From Streptomyces sp. L-9-10 (lineage in GTDB: Bacteria > Actinomycetota > Actinomycetes > Streptomycetales > Streptomycetaceae), in the NCBI RefSeq assembly GCF_004151105.1, contig NZ_PHRF01000047.1, positions 6,639-69,189 of the forward strand: a DNA stretch of 62,551 nucleotides, read 5' to 3'. Positions within the stretch are counted from its first letter, which is position 1, and each line of letters opens with the position of its first letter. The translations under genes and the position numbers were made by a program. Positions 26,385-34,467 of the stretch are shown here, in pieces. Under the pieces are notes generated by a model. That model had not been told where the DNA came from. It worked only from the letters and a program-made list of their open reading frames with translations, and ran no database searches.

Positions 26385-27709
26385 CACCCGGTGACCTCGA
26401 AGCCCTGCTTCTCCAGGTCGGCGACGGTGTCCCGCTGCATGACGCCGAGGGCCGCGCCGAAGTCCGACGTGTTCTTGGCCGCCGAGGCGAACGCGTCACG
26501 GAACGCGGTGTACGCGACGTTCACATTCGGCCCCCACGCGGAGGGCGCGGCGGTCTTCGCGATCCCGGCCGCCTCGGCGTAGAAGTCCGGCTGGTTGGGG
26601 AAGAAGGCGGGGGCCGCGCTCAGCGCGCCGCCCGTCTGCGCGGCGGTGGCGGCCGGATAGATCCCGCCCTCCTTCACCAGCGCGGCCAGCGCCCGGCTGT
26701 CCGTGTTCAGCCAGGCGGCGAACCGCGCGGCGGCCTTCTTGTGGCCCGAGTCGTTGGTGACGCCGGTGGAGGAGCCGCCCCAGCTGCCGGTCGTGCGCTC
26801 GCCCGCGCTCCACTGCGGCAGTGGCGCCATCGCCCACTTCCCCCTGGTGTCGGGCGCCGCGGTGGTCAGGGTGCCGGGCGCCCATACCGCGCTCACCCAG
26901 GCGAGTTGCCCGCCCGTGTTGAGCGCCTTGTTCCAGGAGGGCGTGTACATGGGCTGGTTGTCGATGACACCTTCCTCGACCAGGCCGCCCCAGAAGTCCG
27001 CGACCTTCGCCGTCGCGGCGTCGGCTATCCCGACCTTCCACGTCTCGCCCCGCGTCGTCCACCACTTGGCGCCCGCCTGCTGTGCCAGACCGGCGAAGAG
27101 CCCCGCGTCATTGCTGGAGAAGGTGGTCAGCGCCTTGGACGGGTCCTTCTCCTTCAGGGCGCGCGCGGTGTCGGCGAACTCGTCCCAGGTCGTGGGCACC
27201 GTCAGCCCGTACTTCTTGAAGAGATCCTCGCGGTAGAAGAACATCATCGGCCCGGAGTCCTGCGGGACCGCGTAGACGGCGTCCGTACCGAGTGTCGTCT
27301 GCTGCCAGACGCCCGGGGCGAACGCGCCCTCGGCGGCGGCCACTTCGGAGGAGATGTCCGCCAGTACGTCATTGCTGACGAGCGTCGGGAGCGCCTGGTA
27401 CTCGGCCTGCACCAGGTCGGGGGCCTTCTTCGCCTTGGCCGCGGTGATGATCTTGGTGACCAGATCGTCCCCGGACGCCTGCTTCTTGACCGTGACCGTG
27501 ACGCCGGTCCTCCTGCCCTCCGTCGAGTTCCAGATGTCGGCGACCTTGTCCATGCCGGGCGCCCAGGCCCAGTAGGTGAGTGAGACAGGACCGTCGGACC
27601 CGGACTCCGCGTCGTCCCCGTCGCCCGAGCCGCAGGCGGCGAGGGTGGTGGCGCCGAGCGCGACGGTGAGGCACATGGCCACGAGGCGTCCGCGCGTACT
27701 GAAGTGCAT
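26384..27709 (-). CDS. Sugar-binding lipoprotein of a CUT1 ABC transporter (GanS-like)
   Basis: A 441-residue family 1 extracellular solute-binding protein. Signal peptide with lipobox LAAC, then a mature domain starting SLTYWAWAPGMDKVADIWN, typical of oligosaccharide binders. ATG 27709 follows GGGGAG with good spacing; an upstream in-frame start at 27778 would overlap the promoter and is rejected. First gene of the operon binding protein-permease-permease-LacI. A -35/-10 pair on the minus strand (27779-27807) lies upstream with a LacI-type operator over the start-site region. Probable ligand: beta-1,4-galactooligosaccharide, because the divergent genes encode galactanase and beta-galactosidase. 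Confidence 0.93.
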   Translation of the reverse strand: MHFSTRGRLVAMCLTVALGATTLAACGSGDGDDAESGSDGPVSLTYWAWAPGMDKVADIWNSTEGRRTGVTVTVKKQASGDDLVTKIITAAKAKKAPDLVQAEYQALPTLVSNDVLADISSEVAAAEGAFAPGVWQQTTLGTDAVYAVPQDSGPMMFFYREDLFKKYGLTVPTTWDEFADTARALKEKDPSKALTTFSSNDAGLFAGLAQQAGAKWWTTRGETWKVGIADAATAKVADFWGGLVEEGVIDNQPMYTPSWNKALNTGGQLAWVSAVWAPGTLTTAAPDTRGKWAMAPLPQWSAGERTTGSWGGSSTGVTNDSGHKKAAARFAAWLNTDSRALAALVKEGGIYPAATAAQTGGALSAAPAFFPNQPDFYAEAAGIAKTAAPSAWGPNVNVAYTAFRDAFASAAKNTSDFGAALGVMQRDTVADLEKQGFEVTG

Positions 27710-27764
27710 GGTGTTTCTCCCCTGACGAAGGTCCCCGACCTGGCTGCGTCGGACCGGCCGTGCT

Positions 27765-27780
27765 CTGTGAGCGTTCACAG
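27765..27780. promoter_or_regulatory. LacI-type operator 1
   Basis: CTGTGAGCGTTCACAG: seven of eight base pairs of the dyad are complementary around a central CG, the usual LacI-family layout. It overlaps the -10 edge and start-site region of the minus-strand promoter. Confidence 0.75.
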
Positions 27781-27807
27781 TAGAGAAACGTCCCGGACAC
27801 TTGTCAA
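27779..27807 (-). promoter_or_regulatory. Promoter of the binding-protein operon
   Basis: On the minus strand TTGACA (27807-27802) is followed after exactly 17 bp by TCTACT (27784-27779). The -35 is consensus. Operator 1 lies directly downstream. Confidence 0.7.
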
Positions 27808-27830
27808 TGGTTGTTCCTGTGCGCTTATGT
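27801..27830 (+). promoter_or_regulatory. Candidate promoter of the GH42-GH53 operon
   Basis: TTGTCA (27801-27806), 18 bp, then TTATGT (27825-27830). Its -35 overlaps the -35 of the opposite promoter, so the two would compete for polymerase. Operator 2 lies about 22 bp downstream of the -10. Confidence 0.45.
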
Positions 27831-27851
27831 GGGATCCGCGTCGCCGCTCAT

Positions 27852-27871
27852 GTGTGTGCACGTTCCCACAC
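27852..27871. promoter_or_regulatory. LacI-type operator 2
   Basis: A 20-bp CG-centred dyad GTGTGTGCACGTTCCCACAC with eight of ten pairs complementary. It sits between the predicted plus-strand promoter and the GH42 start. Its TGGGAACG half resembles TGTGAACG of operator 1. Confidence 0.6.
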
Positions 27872-27910
27872 TCCGCAGTCCTCATCGCACGCAGCACAGG
27901 AGGCACCTTC

Positions 27911-29932
27911 ATGCCGGACACCGCACCCCGAGGTCTCGAAGGGCTCGCGTTCGGCGGGGACTACAACCCCGAACAGTGGCCGGAGGAGGTCTGGCGGGAG
28001 GACGTCCGCCTCATGCGCGAGGCAGGCGTCAACCTGGTGAGTCTCGGCATCTTCTCCTGGGCCCTGCTGGAGCCCGAGCCCGGCCGCTACGACTTCGACC
28101 GGCTCGACCGGATCATCGGCCTCCTCCACGAGCACGGCGTCCGGATCGACCTCGCCACCCCCACCGTCGCCCCGCCCGCCTGGTTCTACCGCGCCCACCC
28201 CGACGCGCTCCCGGTGAGCCGGGAGGGCATGCGGTACGCGTTCGGCTCGCGCGGGGCGATCTGCCACAGCTCACCGGCGTACCGCGCCGCCGCGGCGGCC
28301 ATCACCGAACAACTCGCCCGCCGCTACGGCGGCCACCCCGCGCTGGCGCTGTGGCACGTCCACAACGAGTACGGCGTCCCCGTCAGCGCCTGCTACTGCG
28401 ACAACTGCGCGGTCCACTTCCGCCGCTGGCTCAGCGCCGCGTACTCCACGGCCGACGCCGTCAACGAGGCCTGGGGGACGGCGTTCTGGGGTCAGCGCTA
28501 CGGCTCGTTCGACGAGATCGAACCGCCCCGCGCCACCCCCACCGTCTGCAACCCCGCCCAGCGCCTCGACTACACGCGCTTCGCCGACGCCACCATGCGG
28601 GAGAACTTCGTACGCGAACGCGACCTGCTGCACCGGCACTCCCCGGGCATCCCCGTCACCACCAACTTCATGACCGCGCTCAGCCAGTGCGACTCCGTCG
28701 ACTACTGGGCCTGGGGACGCGAGGTCGACCTCGTCACCAACGACCACTACCTCATCACCGACGGCCGGCGGACCCATGTGAACCTCGCCATGGCCGCCGA
28801 CCTCACCCGGTCCGTGGCGGGCGGCGCCCCCTGGCTGCTCCTCGAACACTCCACCAGCGGTGTCAACTGGCAGCCGCGCAACCCGGCCAAGGCGCCCGGC
28901 CAGATGGCCAGGAACAGCCTCGCCCATGTCGCCCGCGGCTCGGACGGCGCGATGTTCTTCCAGTGGCGCCAGTCCCGGCGCGGCGCCGAGAAGTTCCACT
29001 CCTCGATGCTCCCGCACGCGGGCACCGACAGCCGCGTCTGGCGCGAGGTCGTCGGACTCGGCGCCGCGCTGGGCGGTCTGGAGGCGGTACGCGGTACGAG
29101 AACGGCCGCCGACGCCGCCCTGGTCTGGGACTGGCAGTCCTGGTGGGCACAGCGCCTCGAATGGCGGCCGAGCGAGGACCACGACGCCCGCGAACGGGCC
29201 GACACCTTCTACGAGGCGCTCTACGACCGCCATCTCACCGTCGACTTCGCCCACCCGGAAGCCGATCTGTCGCGCTACCCCCTCGTCGTGGTGCCCGCCC
29301 TCTATCTCGCGGTCGAGGCCACGGGACGCAACCTCCGTACGTACGTGGAGAACGGCGGCACACTCGTCGTCTCGTACTTCTCCGGAATCGTCGATCAGCA
29401 CGACGCCGTCCATCCCGGCGCGCACCCCGGCGTCCTGCGCGACGTCCTCGGCCTCACCGTCGAGGAGTTCTCACCCCTCGGCGAAGGCGAACGGGTCCGG
29501 CTCACCGCGGCCGGCGGAGCGGAGCTGACCGGCGACGTCTGGAGCGAGTTCGTGGTCCCGCGCGGCGCCGAGACGATCTGGACCTACGCCGACGGGCTCA
29601 CCGCCGGACGGCCCGCCATCACCCGGCACCGGCTGGGCCGGGGCACGGCCTGGTACGTCTCCACGCGCCTGGACGCCCGCGCCCTCGACACCGTCCTCGA
29701 CGCCGCCGCCGAGGACGCCGGACTCGCGCCGCGCACCGGCCTGCCGCGCGACGTCGAGGTCGTACGCCGCACCGGCGAGGGCGGCGACTACCTCTTCGCC
29801 GTCAACCACACCGGCACGGACGCCAAGGTGCCGCTCCCCGCGCACGGCACCGAACTCCTCACCGGTGAGAGGACGGCGGGCCGGCTCGGCCTGCCCGCCG
29901 GAGCGGTACGTGTCGTGAAGCTCGACGACTGA
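27911..29932 (+). CDS. GH42 beta-galactosidase (GanA-like)
   Basis: A 673-residue intracellular glycoside hydrolase family 42 enzyme (no signal peptide) that removes galactose from the non-reducing end of galactooligosaccharides. The N-terminal TIM barrel begins GGDYNPEQWP. The acid/base Glu153 is in HVHNEYG and the nucleophile Glu312 is in LLLEHST. A Cys cluster CYCDNC (about 162-167) is the zinc site found in many GH42 enzymes. A trimerisation domain and a small beta domain follow. ATG 27911 has AGGAGG at 27898-27903, 7 nt upstream; the frame running up from 27704 crosses the promoter and is rejected. Followed after 30 bp by the galactanase gene. Confidence 0.95.
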   Translation: MPDTAPRGLEGLAFGGDYNPEQWPEEVWREDVRLMREAGVNLVSLGIFSWALLEPEPGRYDFDRLDRIIGLLHEHGVRIDLATPTVAPPAWFYRAHPDALPVSREGMRYAFGSRGAICHSSPAYRAAAAAITEQLARRYGGHPALALWHVHNEYGVPVSACYCDNCAVHFRRWLSAAYSTADAVNEAWGTAFWGQRYGSFDEIEPPRATPTVCNPAQRLDYTRFADATMRENFVRERDLLHRHSPGIPVTTNFMTALSQCDSVDYWAWGREVDLVTNDHYLITDGRRTHVNLAMAADLTRSVAGGAPWLLLEHSTSGVNWQPRNPAKAPGQMARNSLAHVARGSDGAMFFQWRQSRRGAEKFHSSMLPHAGTDSRVWREVVGLGAALGGLEAVRGTRTAADAALVWDWQSWWAQRLEWRPSEDHDARERADTFYEALYDRHLTVDFAHPEADLSRYPLVVVPALYLAVEATGRNLRTYVENGGTLVVSYFSGIVDQHDAVHPGAHPGVLRDVLGLTVEEFSPLGEGERVRLTAAGGAELTGDVWSEFVVPRGAETIWTYADGLTAGRPAITRHRLGRGTAWYVSTRLDARALDTVLDAAAEDAGLAPRTGLPRDVEVVRRTGEGGDYLFAVNHTGTDAKVPLPAHGTELLTGERTAGRLGLPAGAVRVVKLDD

Positions 29933-29962
29933 GCCCCGTCACCCCCCGAAGGGACATCGAAG

Positions 29963-31552
29963 ATGCACCTCGCACACCGCACCTGGACTCGGCGCTCACC
30001 ACGCGCCGTCGCCGCGCTCTGCGTGCTGGGCGCCCTGCTCCTCACCGTGCTGCCCGCCCAGCGGGCACACGCCGCCGACACCCTCGGCAACGCCGGATTC
30101 GAGGCCGACCCCACCGGCACCACCACCCCGGCAGGCTGGAGCACCTACTCGGCCACCGGGCAGAACACCGCCTCCTACAGCGAGAACGGCGGCTACAGCG
30201 GCAGCCGCCGGCTCACCCACTGGTCGGCCTCGGCCTACAAGGTCGAGACGTATCAGTATCTGACGGGACTGGCCGCCGGTACCTACACACTCGGCGCCCG
30301 GGTCCGCTCCAGCGGCGGCCAGAACTCCGCCTACATCGCCCTGCGCAACTGCGGCGGCGCCGAACAGCGCACCGACCTGCCGCCCACACCGAACGGCGAG
30401 TGGATCCGTCTCGTCACGTCGATACGGGTGAGCGGCGGGAACTGCACCGTCAGCCTCAACTCCGACGCCCACGCGGGGGAGTGGGCCAACTTCGACGACC
30501 TCACCTTCACGGCCGGCGCGACGGGCCTGGCCGTCAAGGGCGGAGACCTCTCGACACTCGCGAAGAACGAGGCGTTCGGCGCCACCTACCGCGCCGCCGA
30601 CGGCACGAGCGCCGACGCCCTGCGGATCCTGCGCGGCGCGGGGATGAACCACGTGCGGCTCAAGGTCTGGGTGAACCCGGCCGACGGCTACAACAACAAG
30701 GCACGGATCCTGGCACTGGCCAAGCGCGCCAAGGCCGAGGGCATGAAGCTCCTGATCGACTTCCACTACTCGGACCGCTGGGCCGACCCGGGGCAGCAGA
30801 ACAAGCCGGCCGCGTGGGCCTCCCACCCGTACAGCCGGCTGCGCACCGACGTCTACGACCACACCTTCGATGTGCTGAACGCGCTCAAGGCCCAGGGCAC
30901 CACCGCCGACATGGTGCAGATCGGCAACGAGATCAACGGCGGGATGCTGTGGCCGGAAGGCTCCACCGACAACTGGACGCAGCTCGCCGGGCTGCTCACC
31001 TCCGGGGCCCGGGCGGCGAAGGCCGTCTCCGCCACCACCCAGGTCGCCCTGCATCTGGCCGAGGGCGGCGACAACGCGGGCACGCGCTGGTGGTTCGACC
31101 AGGCGGTGGCGCGCCAGGTGCCGTTCGACGCGATCGCGCTGTCGTACTACGGCTTCTGGCACGGCCCGCTCTCCGGTCTCCAGGCCAACCTGGACGATGT
31201 GGCGGCGCGGTACGGGAAACCTGTCCTGGTGGCCGAGACCGCCTACGCCCACACGCTCGCCAACGGCGACTTCCTGGAGAACAGCGTGTCCTCCGCCGCC
31301 CAGCTGGCGCCCGGCTATCCCGCGACTCCGGCCGGTCAGGCGGCCAATCTGCGCGATGTCATGAACGTCGTCGAGGCGGTCCCGGGCGGCCGCGGCCTCG
31401 GCGTCGTCTACTGGGAGCCGGCCTGGACCGCGGTGAACGGAAGCGGCTGGGACCCGCAGGACCCCTCGTCGGGCAACGCGTGGGAGAACCAGGCGCTCTT
31501 CGGGTACGACACACGCCTGCTGCCCGCCGCGGGGTGGTTCGCGCACCGGTAG
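29963..31552 (+). CDS. Secreted GH53 endo-beta-1,4-galactanase with N-terminal carbohydrate-binding domain
   Basis: A 529-residue exported enzyme. Signal peptide residues 1-37 (twin-Arg-like basic start, cleavage after AHA). Residues ~38-185 form a beta-rich module resembling the CBM61-type galactan-binding domain (NAGFEADPTGTTTPAGWSTY). The GH53 barrel follows, with acid/base Glu323 in QIGNEIN and nucleophile Glu425 in VLVAETAY. It cleaves arabinogalactan I side chains of pectin outside the cell, feeding the transporter and GH42 enzyme encoded next door. It is in an operon with the GH42 gene. The CBM assignment is by resemblance only. Confidence 0.93.
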   Translation: MHLAHRTWTRRSPRAVAALCVLGALLLTVLPAQRAHAADTLGNAGFEADPTGTTTPAGWSTYSATGQNTASYSENGGYSGSRRLTHWSASAYKVETYQYLTGLAAGTYTLGARVRSSGGQNSAYIALRNCGGAEQRTDLPPTPNGEWIRLVTSIRVSGGNCTVSLNSDAHAGEWANFDDLTFTAGATGLAVKGGDLSTLAKNEAFGATYRAADGTSADALRILRGAGMNHVRLKVWVNPADGYNNKARILALAKRAKAEGMKLLIDFHYSDRWADPGQQNKPAAWASHPYSRLRTDVYDHTFDVLNALKAQGTTADMVQIGNEINGGMLWPEGSTDNWTQLAGLLTSGARAAKAVSATTQVALHLAEGGDNAGTRWWFDQAVARQVPFDAIALSYYGFWHGPLSGLQANLDDVAARYGKPVLVAETAYAHTLANGDFLENSVSSAAQLAPGYPATPAGQAANLRDVMNVVEAVPGGRGLGVVYWEPAWTAVNGSGWDPQDPSSGNAWENQALFGYDTRLLPAAGWFAHR

Positions 31553-31591
31553 AGCCGCCGCCACGGGGGTGCGTACCGCACGGCATTTACC

Positions 31592-31969
31592 ATGGTCGCC
31601 GTGACCGTGATTGATGCCGAGGAAGTCCGCCGTATCGCGCTGTCCCTCCCACAGACCGTGGAGAAGGAGGCGTGGAGCATGCCCACGTTCCGTGTCGCCG
31701 GGAAGATGTTCGTCACGGTCCCGGACGATCAGACGTCGTTCGCCGTGCGCTGCCCCCGGTACGAGCGGACGGAGCTGATCGCGGCCGAGCCGGAGAAGTT
31801 CTGGGTGCCGCCGCACGAGGCGAGTTCCGCGTGGGTGCGGGTCCGGCTGAGCGCGCTGGAGGACCTGGACGAACTGCGCGACATCCTCGTGGACTCCTGG
31901 AAGCAGGCAGCGCCGGACCGCCTTGTGGAAGCGTTGCCCGCCGCGGAAACCGGTACGGGCACGGACTGA
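31592..31969 (+). CDS. MmcQ/YjbR-family protein
   Basis: A 125-residue cytoplasmic protein of the MmcQ/YjbR family (double-wing fold). Typical features are the N-terminal EEVRRIALSLPQTVEKEAWS, a mid segment FRVAGKMFVTV and the C-terminal ELRDILVDSWKQAAPDRLVE. These proteins are annotated as DNA-binding by fold but their role is unknown. ATG 31592 is the first ATG; no strong ribosome binding site is visible, so a GTG 9 nt later is possible. It stands alone, 40 bp after the galactanase gene, and a terminator lies 43 bp downstream. Confidence 0.85.
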   Translation: MVAVTVIDAEEVRRIALSLPQTVEKEAWSMPTFRVAGKMFVTVPDDQTSFAVRCPRYERTELIAAEPEKFWVPPHEASSAWVRVRLSALEDLDELRDILVDSWKQAAPDRLVEALPAAETGTGTD

Positions 31970-32011
31970 GCCGCACGGACCGGCCCGCACGGACCGACCC
32001 GCACAACAAGA

Positions 32012-32036
32012 ACGCCCCCTCCGTCGGAGGGGGCGT
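32012..32036. terminator. Bidirectional-type intrinsic terminator
   Basis: ACGCCCCCTCC-GTC-GGAGGGGGCGT is a perfect 11-bp stem with a 3-nt loop. On the minus strand it is followed by TCTTGTTG, a T-rich tail, so it is best oriented for a transcript coming from higher coordinates; on the plus strand it also closes the MmcQ gene. Confidence 0.8.
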
Positions 32037-32064
32037 CGTGCTGCTCGACGTACTGCTCGATCAC

Positions 32065-32098
32065 GTCGGCCGGGGCCGACGGCGGGATTCGTACCCGC
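32065..32098 (-). other. tRNA T-arm-like fragment beside a terminator
   Basis: On the minus strand 32098-32082 reads GCGGGTACGAATCCCGC, a 5-bp stem with a 7-nt loop like a tRNA T-arm, but with A where the invariant second loop T should be. It continues CGTCGGCCCC, resembling an acceptor 3' strand, which then forms its own GTCGGCC/GGCCGAC hairpin (32065-32080). No matching D- or anticodon arm is visible upstream and there is no CCA, so it is not a functional tRNA. It could be a relic of integration or part of a small RNA ending at the terminator 32012-32036. Confidence 0.4.
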
Positions 32099-32305
32099 GA
32101 ACTGAGAAGACCATAGCCCGCGATCGCTGCCCGTAGGTGGAGTCCGGCGGGACACGCCGGTCGGCCGGGGAGTGAATTCACCCATTCGGCTGAGCCGTAG
32201 ACGGTATTGATCACGATGGGGCCCGGGACATACATTCCGGTCCGTGCCGCGCCGACGGACCGTGGGAGGGGCGGAACGACAGGACGGACGGGCAGTGCGA
32301 GACGG

Positions 32306-33880
32306 ATGGGGGCCGAGATGGGGAAGTCCGGAGTGCCGGTCACGGAGGGCGGGGAAGACGCGCAGGTCGTGATCGTCGGTGGCGGACCGGTCGGCATGCT
32401 CCTCGCCGCCGAGCTGGGGGCGTACGGCGTCGACACCGTGGTCCTCGAAGTCCGTGCCACCACGTCGGACCGGCCGAAGGCCACCACCGTGCACGCGCGG
32501 ACGGTGCAGTGCCTGGCGCGGCGCGGCTACTTTCCGGCGCCCGACGCGGCGGCGGAGGGCACCGTCTCGCGGCAATTCCACTTCGCCGGCCTGCCCGGAC
32601 TCCGTATCACCGCTCCCGCGTCCGAACCCGAGCCTCTCCTGAAGGAGACCCAGGCGGCACTGGAGCGGTCCTTCGAGGCGCGGGCGCGGGCCGTCGGCGC
32701 GAGGGTGTTGCGTGGGTACCGGGTGACCCGGGTGCGGCAGGGCCCCGAGGGCGTGGACGTCACGGCCGAAGGCCCGGAAGGCGTACGGGTGTTCCGTGCC
32801 GCGTATCTGGTGGGAGCCGACGGTTCGCGCGGCGCGGTCCGCGCCTGGGCGGGCATCACGGCGGACACCCGGCCCGCGACGGTGTCCGCGCTGATGGGGC
32901 TGGTCCGCTTCACGGGGGAGCGGGTCCCGCCGCTCGGCTGGCACCGTACCCGCCGCGGCTGGATCGTCACCAAGACCATGGCGGACGGGCGCGTCCTGGT
33001 CCGTACGCTCGACTGGAACGGCGGGCACGGCGACCGCAACGCCCCGGTCTCCCTCGACGAGTTGCGCGACCGGGTGTCGTGGATCGCCGGACACGACGTG
33101 GAGATGGCGTCTCCGAGCAGGCTGAGCCGGTTCAGTGACTTCGCGCGGCAGGCGGACAGTTATCGCGCCGGGCGGGTGCTGCTCGTCGGCGACGCGGCGC
33201 ATGTGCATTTCCCCATCGGCGGACAGGGCCTGAGCACCGGTCTGCTGGACGCTCTGAACCTCGGCTGGAAACTCGCGTTCACCCTGCGGGGTACCGCGGG
33301 CGCCGATCTCCTCGACACCTATCACGACGAGCGCCGGCCCGCCGCCCGCCGGGTCATCGACAACACCTCCGTCCAGGTCGCCCTGATGCGTCCGGGCCCC
33401 GAACTCGACCCGCTGCGCGCGTTGTTCGCCGGGCTGCTCACGGGCGACGAGCCGAAGGAGGGAGACGGCGCGGAGGGGCGCGACCGGGGCGGGGACGGGG
33501 CCCGGCATCTGAGCGACATGATCAGCGGACAGGACACGGTGGTCGCGCCCCGGTCGGTCCGGTCCTCGCGGTGGGAGGGACGGTTCCTGCGGAACACCCC
33601 GCTGCTGACGGAGTCGGGCCCGGCGGATGTGATCGGGCTGCTGCGCGGCGGCGGGCCGCTGCTCCTGCTGTGCGGCGAACGGGGCCTTCCGTACGCGGCC
33701 GGCGCGCGGGGATGGGCCCATCTCCTCCGGGTGGTGCGGACCGAGACCGTACCCGCGCTGCCCTGCGCCGCCCTGCTGGTACGCCCCGACGGCTATGTGG
33801 CCTGGGCCCCGGAGGACGGCGCCGCGGACGGCGCGGGTCTGGGCGAGGCGCTGCGCCACTGGTTCGGCGGGCCGCGGTGA
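32306..33880 (+). CDS. FAD-dependent aromatic-ring monooxygenase (PHBH/TcmG-RdmE type)
   Basis: A 524-residue group A flavoprotein hydroxylase. The N-terminal FAD-binding VVIVGGGPVGMLLAAELG, the middle AAYLVGADGSRGAVR (DG motif) and VLLVGDAAHVHFPIGGQGLS (GD motif) are all present. The C-terminal ~150 residues look like the thioredoxin-like domain of polyketide/rifampicin hydroxylases. It hydroxylates an aromatic substrate with NAD(P)H and O2; the substrate is unknown. Start is uncertain: ATG 32306 or ATG 32318 both lie just ahead of the FAD motif; an upstream ATG at 32216 is less family-like. The gene is alone, with no aromatic-polyketide genes nearby. Confidence 0.88.
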   Translation: MGAEMGKSGVPVTEGGEDAQVVIVGGGPVGMLLAAELGAYGVDTVVLEVRATTSDRPKATTVHARTVQCLARRGYFPAPDAAAEGTVSRQFHFAGLPGLRITAPASEPEPLLKETQAALERSFEARARAVGARVLRGYRVTRVRQGPEGVDVTAEGPEGVRVFRAAYLVGADGSRGAVRAWAGITADTRPATVSALMGLVRFTGERVPPLGWHRTRRGWIVTKTMADGRVLVRTLDWNGGHGDRNAPVSLDELRDRVSWIAGHDVEMASPSRLSRFSDFARQADSYRAGRVLLVGDAAHVHFPIGGQGLSTGLLDALNLGWKLAFTLRGTAGADLLDTYHDERRPAARRVIDNTSVQVALMRPGPELDPLRALFAGLLTGDEPKEGDGAEGRDRGGDGARHLSDMISGQDTVVAPRSVRSSRWEGRFLRNTPLLTESGPADVIGLLRGGGPLLLLCGERGLPYAAGARGWAHLLRVVRTETVPALPCAALLVRPDGYVAWAPEDGAADGAGLGEALRHWFGGPR

Positions 33881-34254
33881 GCGCGCGCGCTCCGGACGGT
33901 CGTTCCGAGGGGAGTACGTGCCAGGTAGTGCGCCACAACTGAGTGATCTGCGCCACATTCGGACCGATTGTGGATTGAACTGAACGCGAGGGCGACCGGT
34001 GGCGGCTCGGTCCGCATGGTCGCGTCGGCGCAGGTCGGAGCCTGCCTGAGGGTGTTCGTCCGATCACGCGGTGTGGCGCATGAGGTGGATGGGGCGGCTT
34101 CCGCACGTAACGGGACGATCGCTTTCCGTATTTTTCTTGGGTGTCGCGTTGCACGTTTGACCACCCCGGTCCGAAAAGCTGCTTCTTGAGGACATCGAAG
34201 TCCTCCAGCACCAGCGGGAGTTCGAGGTGCTGCTCAGTAGAAGAAGGACATGCC
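33881..34254. other. Intergenic region with TGCGCCACA repeats
   Basis: 374 bp, GC lower than the flanks. TGCGCCACA occurs at 33929-33937 and 33949-33957, exactly 20 bp apart, and its inverse TGTGGCGCA at 34072-34080. This is the likely control region for the three-gene operon starting at 34255. No RNA gene is evident. Confidence 0.5.
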
Positions 34255-34467
34255 GTGACGCCCAACGACGTCTTCGCCCTGCTGGTGCTCGCCACCGCCG
34301 CGCGCGTCTTCGCCTCGGACCTGCGCTACCTGACGCGGCGTCTGCTGCGCGCCGGGGTGCGGGTGGGAGCCGCCGCGCTGATAGAGGACCGCCACCGCGG
34401 TGCTCCCCGTGCTCCCCGGACCGAAGTGCTCACGCCCGCAGCCCACGACGAGGAGGCCCAGCCGTGA
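34255..34467 (+). CDS. Small unknown protein, first gene of sigma-like operon
   Basis: A 70-residue protein that I do not recognise. The N-terminal half (VFALLVLATAARVFASDLRY) is one moderately hydrophobic amphipathic helix, the middle is Arg-rich and the C-terminal 25 residues are polar and Pro/Ala/Glu-rich. GTG 34255 follows GAAGGA with a 7-nt gap. Its stop overlaps the sigma-like gene by 4 bp (GTGA), so the two are translationally coupled. It could be a small regulatory partner of that protein (inference from coupling only). Confidence 0.6.
   Translation: MTPNDVFALLVLATAARVFASDLRYLTRRLLRAGVRVGAAALIEDRHRGAPRAPRTEVLTPAAHDEEAQP

Noticed and set aside
24586..26499. A 637-residue minus-strand open frame spanning two permeases
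   Set aside because: Only its last 281 residues read as a permease; the first part is the out-of-frame shadow of the MalF-type gene. The real start is GTG 25431.
32065..32098. A functional tRNA gene
   Set aside because: Only a T-arm-like hairpin with a changed invariant loop base is present; no anticodon arm, D arm or CCA could be found.
29996..33958. A 1320-residue minus-strand open frame
   Set aside because: It lies opposite the galactanase, MmcQ and monooxygenase genes, has Gly/Arg/His-rich composition and no start signals or domains: a GC-bias shadow.
34162..34260. Coding-like minus-strand segment containing LELPLVLEDFDVLKKQ and its plus-strand complement
   Set aside because: Looks precursor-like, but no start codon with a ribosome binding site is available on either strand and the frame merges with shadows of the neighbouring gene.
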